Shown piece after piece: positions 15,656 to 22,172 of a DNA stretch of 22,172 bases; the first letter of the stretch is position 1; each line of letters opens with the position of its first letter. The position numbers and the translations under genes were made by a program. Origin of the DNA: Lachnospiraceae bacterium UBA7110 (GTDB lineage: Bacteria > Bacillota > Clostridia > Lachnospirales > Lachnospiraceae). The stretch is taken from the NCBI GenBank assembly GCA_002492295.1, contig DKYC01000143.1, positions 1 to 22,172 on the forward strand. The letters run 5' to 3'. Under the pieces are notes generated by a model. It saw only the letters and a program-made list of their open reading frames with translations, did not search any database and was not told the DNA's origin.

Positions 15656-16867
15656 TCAGTTTCCTCCGTTTCCAGGTTCCTTCACCAGGGAAGCATGGTG
15701 AAATACCATCTTTAAAGCTAAATTGTTATCCAGCACCACGATATTTGCGACTTTTCCGGGGGTAAGGCTTCCGTAATCATCATATATTCCGACAGCCTTT
15801 GCCGGATTGACAGCGGCACATTTCACTGCGCTGCCAAGAGGGATTCCCATATTCTGCACCGCGTTGCGCATACAGCCCATAAGGCTTGTCACGGATCCCG
15901 CGATTGTGCCGTCCTCCAAAACCGCCAGGTTTCCCTTGACAATAACGGTCTGTCCGCCCAAGTCGTACTGACCGTCCGCAAGGCCTGTTGCGCGCATACT
16001 GTCACTGATTAAGATAATCCGGTCATCCCCGAACATCTGAAACGTGGTCCGTACCACTGCAGGATGGACATGAATACCGTCGCAGATTAGCTCCGCCATA
16101 CAATGGTCACTGTCCGCTGCCGCGCCTATCGGACCGGGAGCGCGGTGCCCGAACGGGGGCATGGCGTTGTAGGTATGCGTAAGCTGTGAAGCGCCGCAGG
16201 AAATTGCTTCCCGCGCCGTTTCGTAATCCGCCGTGGTGTGCGCGATGGAAATGTTAATACGGCTGCTGTTTTCACGGATGAACGCCATCGCACCCTCTGT
16301 TTCCGGCGCAACTGCCACCGTCCGAAACAGATTGCCCGAGCGCTCCTGTAAGCGGTTTAGCAAACCTGTGTCGGCGGGAATAATATAGTTTCCGTTCTGC
16401 GCTCCCTTTTTTGCCGGATTGATAAACGGTCCTTCCATATAAAGTCCGCACAAATCCGCGGCATTTTTATTTGCATTCTCATCCAAATTTCCATCCGTTC
16501 TGTCACAAAACGCTTTTACCGCTTCGCAGATCTGCAAAAGCACCTCCTCAGGCATTGTCATGGTTGCCGGGGTGATAGAGGTTACGCCCTGGTAAAGCTC
16601 ATACTCCGCCATCGTCCCAAATGCCTCCGCCGTGCCATCGCAGCAGTCGCTCCCCATACAACCGTGAAAATGAATATCCGTCAGTCCGGGGATAACGTAA
16701 CTTCCTCCGGCATCAAACACCGCTTCATCATCCATGTCCGCTTTCCCTGATAAAGCAAGGTACTCCTCCTGCGAAGCAATCCGCCCGTCAATCATGTACA
16801 CGGTCTGCGGGATAAACGAGCCATCCTCCTGAAAAACCGCCCCGTTAATGATTTTTTTCAATCTCAT
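15656..16867 (-). CDS. nagA: N-acetylglucosamine-6-phosphate deacetylase NagA
   Basis: Removes acetate from GlcNAc-6-P to give GlcN-6-P, joining GlcNAc and sialic acid breakdown. The 403-residue amidohydrolase has TDIHFHGCMG (His66, His68), YMEGPFINPAKKGAQ (metal-binding Glu145), IAHTTADYE (His210), HTYNAMPPFGHRAPG (His231 and substrate contacts), DGIHVHP, and the catalytic Asp289 in ISDSMRATGLADG. The C-terminal NPAKAVGIYDDYGSLTPGKVANIV is typical. It lies 14 bp after nagB and 2 bp before the ROK kinase gene, with AAGGTG before its ATG, so nagB-nagA-nanK form one unit. Confidence 0.95.
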   Translation of the reverse strand: MRLKKIINGAVFQEDGSFIPQTVYMIDGRIASQEEYLALSGKADMDDEAVFDAGGSYVIPGLTDIHFHGCMGSDCCDGTAEAFGTMAEYELYQGVTSITPATMTMPEEVLLQICEAVKAFCDRTDGNLDENANKNAADLCGLYMEGPFINPAKKGAQNGNYIIPADTGLLNRLQERSGNLFRTVAVAPETEGAMAFIRENSSRINISIAHTTADYETAREAISCGASQLTHTYNAMPPFGHRAPGPIGAAADSDHCMAELICDGIHVHPAVVRTTFQMFGDDRIILISDSMRATGLADGQYDLGGQTVIVKGNLAVLEDGTIAGSVTSLMGCMRNAVQNMGIPLGSAVKCAAVNPAKAVGIYDDYGSLTPGKVANIVVLDNNLALKMVFHHASLVKEPGNGGN

Positions 16868-16881
16868 AACCTGTCACCTTC

Positions 16882-17622
16882 CTAAGCATTTTGACATTGG
16901 CATTTTGACAATGCAGCCTCATCAGCCACAAGAATGACATTCGGATGGAGCTGCAGAATGGAAGCCGGAACCTGCGGTGTAATCGGTCCGAAAAAAGCCT
17001 CCTTTACAATATCCGCCTTTGACTCTCCCGACACAATCAGCAAAATCCGGTGCGCGGACATAATCGTCTTTATGCCCATCGTGTATGCCTCGCGCGGCAC
17101 CTCATCTTCATTTGCAAAAAACCGTGCGTTCGCACTGATTGTCTGCTCGGAAAGGGTGATACAGTGTGTCTCCGTGGAGAAATATTCTCCCGGCTCATTA
17201 AAACCGATATGCCCGTTGTGCCCAAGCCCCAAGAGCTGCAAATCCGGCGCACCCACGGCTCTTAGGATTTTATTGTATTTTTGACAGGCAACGTCACTGT
17301 CCGGCTCCGTCCCGTCAGGAAGGAACGTTCTTTCTTTGTTGATATTTACTTTTCCAAACAGGTTTTCATTCATAAAATAATAGTAGCTTTGCGGATTGTC
17401 GCGGGTGAGTCCTTTATACTCATCCAAATTTACAGTTATCACCTCCGAAAAATCAAGGTCGCCTTTCCGATACCATTCCACCAGCTTTTGGTAGGCGCCA
17501 AGCGGCGTTGATCCCGTGGCAAGCCCGAGCACGCAGTCAGGCTTCATAATAATCTGTGCCGAAATAATGTTTGCCGCCTTGCGGCTCATGTCATCATAAT
17601 TTTTTGCCCTGCATATTTTCAT
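16882..17622 (-). CDS. nagB: Glucosamine-6-phosphate deaminase NagB
   Basis: Converts GlcN-6-P to fructose-6-P and ammonia, the last step of the locus. The 246 residues fit the short Gram-positive form. Motifs: GLATGSTPLGAY (33-44), VNLDEYKGL with catalytic Asp67, and LGLGHNGHIGFNEPG with His138 and Glu143; Asn136 stands where enteric NagB has Asp, as in other Firmicutes. I chose the ATG at 17620-17622 because GGAGG is 7 nt upstream; the frame extends to 17664 without a site. Its last codons contain an 11-bp direct repeat (TGTCAAAATGC twice), giving a KCQCQNA tail. First gene of the leftward operon; its -10 box is followed by a 14-bp palindrome. Confidence 0.95.
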   Translation of the reverse strand: MKICRAKNYDDMSRKAANIISAQIIMKPDCVLGLATGSTPLGAYQKLVEWYRKGDLDFSEVITVNLDEYKGLTRDNPQSYYYFMNENLFGKVNINKERTFLPDGTEPDSDVACQKYNKILRAVGAPDLQLLGLGHNGHIGFNEPGEYFSTETHCITLSEQTISANARFFANEDEVPREAYTMGIKTIMSAHRILLIVSGESKADIVKEAFFGPITPQVPASILQLHPNVILVADEAALSKCQCQNA

Positions 17623-17625
17623 AGT

Positions 17626-17644
17626 AATCCTCCATTCCTGCCAA
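17626..17644 (-). repeat. Leader module shared with the metal-binding lipoprotein gene (copy 2)
   Basis: Matches 7681-7699 in 17 of 19 bases and lies at the same distance from the start codon. Outside the ribosome site the shared part reads TTGGCA on the coding strand; similarity continues weakly upstream (CAGA, then TTTTCGCT). Confidence 0.5.
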
Positions 17645-17647
17645 AGT

Positions 17648-17666
17648 CTGTGGGTTTGTACCACAG
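17648..17666. other. Small hairpin in the nagB leader
   Basis: CTGTGG (17648-17653), 7-base loop, CCACAG (17661-17666). The second arm can instead pair with CTGTG at 17669-17673, so two alternative small folds are possible between the start site and the ribosome site. Confidence 0.35.
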
Positions 17667-17684
17667 CACTGTGAGCGAAAATAA

Positions 17685-17698
17685 TTTCTATATAGAAA
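17685..17698. promoter_or_regulatory. Candidate RpiR operator: perfect 14-bp palindrome
   Basis: TTTCTATATAGAAA is its own reverse complement. It starts right after the leftward -10 box and covers the expected start site of the nagB operon, a classic repressor position. MurR/RpiR operators commonly have GAAA/TTTC arms. Confidence 0.5.
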
Positions 17699-17726
17699 CT
17701 ATATCATAAATACGCACCAGCCGCAA
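17698..17726 (-). promoter_or_regulatory. Candidate promoter for nagB-nagA-nanK-rpiR
   Basis: On minus: TTGCGG (17726-17721), 17-bp spacer, TATAGT (17703-17698). The -10 is one mismatch from consensus; the -35 is weak. Confidence 0.5.
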
Positions 17727-17762
17727 TGAAAAATGACAAAAATTTTCAAAATTTTAGAAAAA

Positions 17763-17775
17763 GAAAAATTTTTTC
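17763..17775. promoter_or_regulatory. Candidate second operator: GAAAAATTTTTTC dyad
   Basis: A 13-bp near-palindrome with GAAA/TTTC arms, 9 bp before the -35 box of the transporter operon. A looser dyad, TTTTC (17743-17747) and GAAAA (17757-17761), lies just upstream. AT-rich DNA makes chance dyads likely. Confidence 0.35.
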
Positions 17776-17784
17776 AAAAATCTA

Positions 17785-17813
17785 TTGACAAACATACAGG
17801 ACAAATGTACAAT
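17785..17813 (+). promoter_or_regulatory. Strong candidate promoter for the sialate transporter operon
   Basis: TTGACA (17785-17790), exactly 17 bp, TACAAT (17808-17813): a perfect -35 and a -10 with one mismatch. The expected start near 17820 gives a leader of about 54 nt with AGGAGGG before the ATG. Confidence 0.75.
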
Positions 17814-17873
17814 GAAGTCACAATTACAACTTAATCAGTTAGAACATTTTCACAAAAAGGAGGGTTCATTATT

Positions 17874-19241
17874 ATGAAGAAGCGAAAAATTATGGCACTA
17901 TTAATGAGTTTTGCTATGGTATGCTCCCTTACGGCATGTGGCGGTAAAGACACCGGGGCAAGCCAGCCCGAACCTGCACCTGCTCCCGCAGACAATACGG
18001 CAGCACCGGACACATCGGCAAATCAGGCAGAACCTGCACCGGCAGATCCCGCACAGGCGGCAGACATCACTTTGTGGACATATCCGGTCGGCAATTGGGG
18101 GGATTCAGCTACGGTTGACGCTTTAATTGCAAACTTTAATGCTGCTTACCCCGACATCCATGTTACGGTTGAGTACTTGGACTACACAAACGGCGACGAT
18201 CAGATTAACACCGCAATTGAAGGAAACCAGGCGCCCGACATCGTGCTTGAAGGACCGGAACGACTGGTTGCAAACTGGGGTGCAAGAGGGCTGATGGTAG
18301 ACCTTGCGGACCTGTGGACGGATGACGCGAAGGCAGCGATTTATGATTCGGTTGAAAATGCCTGCAAGAGCAACGACGGCATATTTTATGAATATCCCCT
18401 GTGTATGACGGCACATACGATGGCAGTCAATAGAGACATCTTTGAGGCAGCGGGTGCGCTTCAGTACTTAGACGAGGAAAAGGGCACATGGACAACGGAA
18501 AACTTCCAAAAGGCAATTCAGGCAGTATATGACAACGGCCAGCAAAACGTAGGCGCAGTTTACTGCAGCGGTCAGGGCGGCGACCAGGGTACACGCGCAC
18601 TGATTAACAATCTGTACGGCGGAACTTTCACAAATCCCGAGCATACGGAATATACGGCAAACAGTCCGGAAAACATCAAGGCGCTCGAGCTTTTAAAGGG
18701 CATGGACGGAATTAACTTCGACGCATCCATTGCAGGCGGCGATGAGGTCAATATGTTCTGTAACGGAACCTTTGCGGTAGCATTCTGCTGGAATGCGACA
18801 CAGGAAAAGAACAATGCGGAGCAGGGAAACATTAATTTTGATGTCCTTCCGATGGCATTCCCGACGGAGAGCGGAGATCCCCAGCTTTGCGGCGGTATCT
18901 GGGGCTTTGGTATCTTTGACAACGGCGACCAGGCAAAAATTGACGCTGCAAAAACCTTTATCGACTTTATGGCAAATGACGAGAAGCAGGCTGTTGAGAG
19001 CGTAAAGGCATCAAACTTCTGGCCTGTAAAGGATCTTGGAAACATTTATGAGGGTGATGAACTGATGTCAGAGTATGCGAAGTTTATCCCTTACATGGGC
19101 GACTACTATCAGGTTGTACCCGGTTGGGCTGAGGCTCGTACCGCATGGTGGAATATGCTCCAGCAGATTGGGTCAGGCACGGATGTAAGTGCGGCAGTAG
19201 AGGAATTTGTGACTACTGCAAACACAGCAGCGGCAAAATAG
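17874..19241 (+). CDS. ABC transporter sugar-binding lipoprotein, probable sialic acid receptor
   Basis: Extracellular family 1 solute-binding protein, 455 residues, that captures the sugar for the two permeases downstream. A signal peptide ends at lipobox Cys22 (LTAC). A Pro/Ala-rich linker follows (about 30-62), then the binding domain from DITLWTYPVGNWGDS. QAPDIVLEGPERLVANWG and the late GGIWGFGIFDNGDQAK fit the carbohydrate-binding fold. Ligand is inferred from context: lyase, NanQ-type protein, NanK-type kinase and NagAB around it point to a sialic acid or its 2,7-anhydro form, as in the related transporter of Ruminococcus gnavus. AGGAGGG sits 9 nt before the ATG. It is separated from the permease gene by 109 nt containing a stable stem-loop. 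Confidence 0.88.
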   Translation: MKKRKIMALLMSFAMVCSLTACGGKDTGASQPEPAPAPADNTAAPDTSANQAEPAPADPAQAADITLWTYPVGNWGDSATVDALIANFNAAYPDIHVTVEYLDYTNGDDQINTAIEGNQAPDIVLEGPERLVANWGARGLMVDLADLWTDDAKAAIYDSVENACKSNDGIFYEYPLCMTAHTMAVNRDIFEAAGALQYLDEEKGTWTTENFQKAIQAVYDNGQQNVGAVYCSGQGGDQGTRALINNLYGGTFTNPEHTEYTANSPENIKALELLKGMDGINFDASIAGGDEVNMFCNGTFAVAFCWNATQEKNNAEQGNINFDVLPMAFPTESGDPQLCGGIWGFGIFDNGDQAKIDAAKTFIDFMANDEKQAVESVKASNFWPVKDLGNIYEGDELMSEYAKFIPYMGDYYQVVPGWAEARTAWWNMLQQIGSGTDVSAAVEEFVTTANTAAAK

Positions 19242-19275
19242 GTTTCAAGCATTGACATTATTCGGCTGTAGATTT

Positions 19276-19305
19276 GCGCTCCTTCCCGATAATGGGAAGG
19301 GGCGC
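19276..19305 (+). other. Intercistronic stem-loop after the binding-protein gene
   Basis: A 12-bp stem, GCGCTCCTTCCC (19276-19287) with GGGAAGGGGCGC (19294-19305), one G-T pair and a 6-base loop, followed by TTCCTT. With only a weak T-run it is probably a partial terminator or an RNA-end stabiliser. Either would keep binding-protein mRNA above permease mRNA, a common arrangement in such operons. Confidence 0.65.
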
Positions 19306-19350
19306 TTCCTTATCAAACGGACGAATGAACTGACAGAAAGGAGGATTTTT

Positions 19351-20247
19351 ATGACAAAACAAAATCCCATGAGCAAAGCGCTTGTCCGCAGGGAAACCAT
19401 CGCAGGATACGCGTTTATGCTGCCAAGCCTTATCTTCTTTTTAGGGTTTGTGGTTTACCCGATGATCCAGTGTGTATATACCAGCTTCTTCGACGCGACC
19501 ATGAACCGGGAGGATATCTTTATCGGTCTTGCCAACTACAAGGAATTGTTTCAGGACAAAACATTTCTCGGGGCACTCAAAAACACGGTGGTTATTGTCA
19601 TCGTCTCCGTTCCGATTACCTGCATTTTTTCACTGTGGGTAAGCTCGGTTATTTATGACCTCAAGGGATTTGCATGTTCTGCTTTCCGTTGTATTTTCTA
19701 TCTTCCTGTAGTAACAGGCTCCGTTGCCGTTGCTGTTGTATGGAAATGGATGTTCAACAATTACTACGGTATTTTTAATTACATAGGCACAAGCACAGGT
19801 CTTATCGAACAGAATATCAACTGGCTGGGGGATGAACGGTTTGCACTTGGCTGCATTATCCTGATTCTTCTGACAACCTCTGTCGGTCAGCCGATTGTCC
19901 TTTACGTATCCGCACTGAACAACGTGGACCAGTCCCTCGTCGAAGCGGCTGAGGTGGACGGCGCGACCAAATTCCAGTGCTTTTGGAAAATTAAATGGCC
20001 GCAGATTATGCCCACGACCCTCTACATCCTTGTTATCACAACAATCAACAGCTTCCAGTGCTTTGCTTTGATACAATTGCTGACAAGCGGCGGACCGAAT
20101 CACAGCACGGATACAATTATGTACTATATTTATTACAACGCATTTAAACTGTACCGTTACGGTTACGGAAACGCGATGGGCGTCGTGCTTGCAATTATGA
20201 TTGCCCTGCTCTCCGCTTTACAGTTTAAGATGGCAGAAAGCAAGTAG
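19351..20247 (+). CDS. Sugar ABC transporter permease, first (MalF/UgpA type)
   Basis: Inner-membrane half of the importer, 298 residues with about six hydrophobic spans starting at GYAFMLPSLIFFLGFVVYP. The cytoplasmic ATPase-docking EAA loop is clear: VEAAEVDGATKFQCFWKIKW followed by PQIMP (about 214-238). I chose the ATG at 19351, which has AAAGGAGG 6 nt upstream; the frame extends back to 19252, but that would run through the stem-loop. It is followed after 17 bp by the second permease. No ATPase gene is present in the window, so a shared MsmX-like ATPase encoded elsewhere is expected. Confidence 0.93.
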   Translation: MTKQNPMSKALVRRETIAGYAFMLPSLIFFLGFVVYPMIQCVYTSFFDATMNREDIFIGLANYKELFQDKTFLGALKNTVVIVIVSVPITCIFSLWVSSVIYDLKGFACSAFRCIFYLPVVTGSVAVAVVWKWMFNNYYGIFNYIGTSTGLIEQNINWLGDERFALGCIILILLTTSVGQPIVLYVSALNNVDQSLVEAAEVDGATKFQCFWKIKWPQIMPTTLYILVITTINSFQCFALIQLLTSGGPNHSTDTIMYYIYYNAFKLYRYGYGNAMGVVLAIMIALLSALQFKMAESK

Positions 20248-20264
20248 GAAAGGGGGATATAAAT

Positions 20265-21170
20265 ATGAAGCAAAAACAAACGAAGCAACTTGATGTTTAC
20301 AAAATTATATCCGTTATAATTATCGCAGTCTTAGCATTCGCGTTTGCCTTTCCGCTTTACTGGATTATTATCGGCTCGTTCAAGACCTCAGCGGCAATCA
20401 ATTCCGCAACGCCGCAATGGTGGCCGCAGGAGTGGGTACTTGACAACTACCGGAAGCTTTTTAGCAAGCAGACAGCAGCGCTTTGGGAAATTAATATCCC
20501 ATTTACTTCAATCAGTTTTGCCGGACCGACCGTTCCGGCTGCCATCCGGTGGCTCTTAAATACGGTATTTATGGCTGTTGCCTCTATGATTTTAACCTGC
20601 ATTACATCCGCTATGGCAGGATATGCGCTTGCGAAAAAACGCTTTGTCGGACGCACGCTTCTGTTCTCGCTTATTGTCTGTGCGATGGCTCTGCCAAAAC
20701 AGGTTATCCTGATTCCGCTTCTTCGTGAAATGGCTTCACTGGAATTGTACAATACGATTTGGGCGGTCATTTTCCCGATTGTCGGCTGGCCCTTTGGCGT
20801 ATTCCTGATGAAACAGTTTGCAGAAGGCATTCCGGGGGAAATGATGGAGGCAGCAAAGATTGACGGCGCGGGAGAATGGAAAACCTTTTACACAATTGCA
20901 CTTCCACTGATTAAACCGGGCATTGGCGCATTGGCAATTTTTACCTTTATCAATTCGTGGAACGACTACTTTATGCAGTTGATTATGCTTACCAGCACCA
21001 AGAACCTGACCATTTCGCTTGGTATCGCAAAACTGCAGGCGGAGAATGCGACGGACTTCGGTCTGATTATGGCAGGCGCGTCCCTGGCAGCAATTCCGAT
21101 TATTGTCGTGTTCCTGATTTTCCAAAAGTACTTTACAAAGGGAATTACAATGGGTGCCGTAAAGGGCTGA
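20265..21170 (+). CDS. Sugar ABC transporter permease, second (MalG/UgpE type)
   Basis: Second inner-membrane subunit, 301 residues, with about six spans, the first being IISVIIIAVLAFAFAFPLYW. The EAA loop reads MMEAAKIDGAGEWKTFYTIA followed by LPLIKPG (about 202-228), and FINSWNDYFMQLIML near 238-252 is typical of the MalG branch. A less common insertion (about 60-95) precedes the second span, with KLFSKQTAALWEINIPFTS. AAAGGGGG lies before the ATG. It forms the channel with the preceding permease. Confidence 0.93.
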   Translation: MKQKQTKQLDVYKIISVIIIAVLAFAFAFPLYWIIIGSFKTSAAINSATPQWWPQEWVLDNYRKLFSKQTAALWEINIPFTSISFAGPTVPAAIRWLLNTVFMAVASMILTCITSAMAGYALAKKRFVGRTLLFSLIVCAMALPKQVILIPLLREMASLELYNTIWAVIFPIVGWPFGVFLMKQFAEGIPGEMMEAAKIDGAGEWKTFYTIALPLIKPGIGALAIFTFINSWNDYFMQLIMLTSTKNLTISLGIAKLQAENATDFGLIMAGASLAAIPIIVVFLIFQKYFTKGITMGAVKG

Positions 21171-21196
21171 CAGAAATATTGAGATGGAGGTGTTCT

Positions 21197-21649
21197 ATGA
21201 TTTATACGGAAACCAAAAACATAGGGAATTACCGCGGCATAAACGAACATCTGGATAAGGCGATAGACTATCTGTGCACACACCCTTTGGATGGGATCCA
21301 GGCCGGGCATTATGAGATTGACGGCAAATGGGTCTATATGCATGTGTTTGATTATGAAACAATTCCCGAGGAGGGGGCGTTTTTTGAGGCACACAGGAAA
21401 TATGCCGACATTCACATGACTGTGGAAGGCGAGGAAATCGTCGGCGTTTCCGACATTTCAAGGGTAACGGTTAAAACCTTTGAGGAAGAAAAAGATTTGA
21501 TGGAAGTGAAGGGAACAATCGAGCATTACATAAAGCTGTTACCGGGGAAGGCTCTGATTACCCTGCCTGAGGATGCGCATATGGTGAAGCTTGCCTCAGG
21601 CAGCCCATCAGCAGTAAAAAAGGCAGTGATAAAAGTTTATATCGGCTAA
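21197..21649 (+). CDS. nanQ: YhcH/YjgK/YiaL family protein, NanQ-like (sialic acid anomerase)
   Basis: A 150-residue cupin-like protein of the YhcH family. In E. coli the YhcH protein (NanQ) speeds interconversion of sialic acid anomers, so that the imported form becomes the one the lyase can use. Family blocks visible: EAHRKYADIHMTVEGEE (about 70-86), including His and Asp residues expected at the metal site, and LPEDAHMVKLASG (about 121-133). The start is the ATG at 21197, with GGAGG 6 nt upstream; a longer frame to 20957 only shadows the permease gene. It lies directly before the lyase gene, which supports the sialate role over the sugar-isomer role of some relatives. Confidence 0.85.
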   Translation: MIYTETKNIGNYRGINEHLDKAIDYLCTHPLDGIQAGHYEIDGKWVYMHVFDYETIPEEGAFFEAHRKYADIHMTVEGEEIVGVSDISRVTVKTFEEEKDLMEVKGTIEHYIKLLPGKALITLPEDAHMVKLASGSPSAVKKAVIKVYIG

Positions 21650-21681
21650 CAAATCATTAAGAAAGGAGCATGGTTATCAAT

Positions 21682-22172
21682 ATGAGAGATATTCAGAAAT
21701 ATCAGGGAATCATCCCAGCGTTCTATGCCTGTTATGATGAAAAGGGCGAAATTGACGAAGGGCGTGTGGAGCAGCTGACGCATTATATGATTAAAAAGGG
21801 CGTAAAGGGCGTTTATGTCGGAGGTTCCTCGGGCGAGTGTATTTATCAGAGTGTCGAGGACCGGAAACGGACATTGGAGCGCGTGGTAAATGCCGGAGCC
21901 GGAAAGCTCACGATTATTGCCCATGTGGCATGCAACAATACAGCAGACAGCAGGGAACTTGCAGCTCACGCGCAGAGCCTTGGCGTGGACGCAATTGCGG
22001 CAATTCCGCCAATTTACTTCCACTTACCCGAATACGCAATTGCGCAATACTGGAACGATATTTCGGACGCAGCGCCCGACACGGATTTTATTATTTATAA
22101 TATTCCGCAGCTTGCGGGCGTGGCACTGACAATGCCGCTGTTTCGCGAAATGATAAAAAACCCCAGGGTGGC
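21682..22172 (+). CDS. nanA: N-acetylneuraminate lyase NanA (partial, cut by window end)
   Basis: Class I lyase of the DapA/NanA family that splits sialic acid to ManNAc and pyruvate. Only the first 163 residues are inside the window. Seen: the (beta/alpha)8 barrel start with GIIPAFYACYDEKGEID, the carboxylate-binding GGSSGE (47-52; GSTGE in the E. coli enzyme) and the catalytic Tyr139 in IIYNIPQLAGVALT. The IYNIP..G motif favours sialate lyase over DapA. The Schiff-base lysine would fall about four residues past the end, so it cannot be checked. An AAAGGAG site ends 13 nt before the ATG at 21682; an in-frame ATG at 21670 is too close to it. Last visible gene of the rightward operon. Confidence 0.88.
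   Translation, partial: MRDIQKYQGIIPAFYACYDEKGEIDEGRVEQLTHYMIKKGVKGVYVGGSSGECIYQSVEDRKRTLERVVNAGAGKLTIIAHVACNNTADSRELAAHAQSLGVDAIAAIPPIYFHLPEYAIAQYWNDISDAAPDTDFIIYNIPQLAGVALTMPLFREMIKNPRV

Noticed and set aside
16883..16911. Direct repeat TGTCAAAATGC at the nagB end as a recombination or attachment site
   Set aside because: Only 11 bp, inside coding sequence, no integrase or foreign DNA nearby; looks like a small local duplication.
17670..17683. Catabolite-response (cre) site at TGTGAGCGAAAATA
   Set aside because: Three mismatches to the fixed positions of the cre consensus and no symmetry.
18572..19045. 157-codon open frame on minus inside the binding-protein gene
   Set aside because: Antisense shadow of a clear lipoprotein gene; no family features.
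20957..21196. Longer nanQ starting at 20957
   Set aside because: The extra 80 codons only shadow the permease gene in another frame; a good ribosome site marks the ATG at 21197.
1..22172. CRISPR array, tRNA, rRNA, prophage, transposon or toxin-antitoxin pair
   Set aside because: Scanning by eye found no regularly spaced repeats, no cloverleaf or rRNA-like stretches, no transposase or integrase motifs and no paired small genes.

Overview
The window looks like a chromosomal segment of an anaerobic Firmicute of the Lachnospiraceae/Clostridia type. The reasons are strong AGGAGG-type ribosome sites, low to moderate GC with AT-rich gaps, a two-gene LrgA/LrgB pair, anaerobic-type (Cbi) cobalamin genes, carbohydrate ABC transporters with no ATPase of their own, and protein sequences that resemble gut clostridia. 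I see no rRNA, tRNA, insertion sequence, integrase, phage gene or CRISPR array. Gene assignments rest on motifs read by eye.

Left end (about 1-4700, minus strand): the last three genes of a surface-sugar locus. legB-like dehydratase, a CBS/guanylyltransferase fusion (ptmE-like) and a cytidylyltransferase (legF/neuA-like) are three steps of the GDP-sugar route to CMP-legionaminic acid. The other steps (aminotransferase, acetyltransferase, epimerase/hydrolase, synthase) would lie beyond the left edge. Upstream is a CDP-glycerol glycerophosphotransferase-like gene. The AT-rich gap between it and legB may hold a decayed gene.

Centre (about 4700-13800): an LrgA/LrgB pair on plus runs head-on into a minus block. 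In transcription order that block is a receiver-only response regulator, a large soluble hybrid histidine kinase with a PocR sensor domain, a zinc-type metal-binding lipoprotein and an EamA exporter. Divergent from the regulator, and sharing a compact control region with interleaved promoters and a long inverted repeat, are cbiD and cbiH. They meet a very short CobU-like gene tail to tail. Co-location of a PocR sensor with cobalamin genes suggests, but does not prove, a link.

Right end (about 13870-22172): an amino-sugar/sialic acid utilisation locus arranged as two divergent units. Leftward run nagB, nagA, a zinc-less ROK kinase (probably NanK) and an RpiR/MurR regulator. Rightward run a solute-binding lipoprotein, two permeases, a YhcH/NanQ-family protein and a sialate lyase (nanA) cut off by the window end. 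Together they would import a sialic acid, cleave it to ManNAc, phosphorylate it, and feed GlcNAc-6-P through NagA and NagB to fructose-6-P. NanE is the one missing step and may lie past the right edge. The divergent region has a near-consensus promoter, a perfect 14-bp palindrome just after the leftward -10 box, and a GAAA..TTTC dyad just before the rightward -35 box.

I found no clear new defence or mobile system. The most interesting points are the PocR phosphorelay with no visible output domain, the interleaved promoter/dyad beside cbiD, the minimal CobU, the zinc-less ROK kinase, and a leader module shared by two distant genes.
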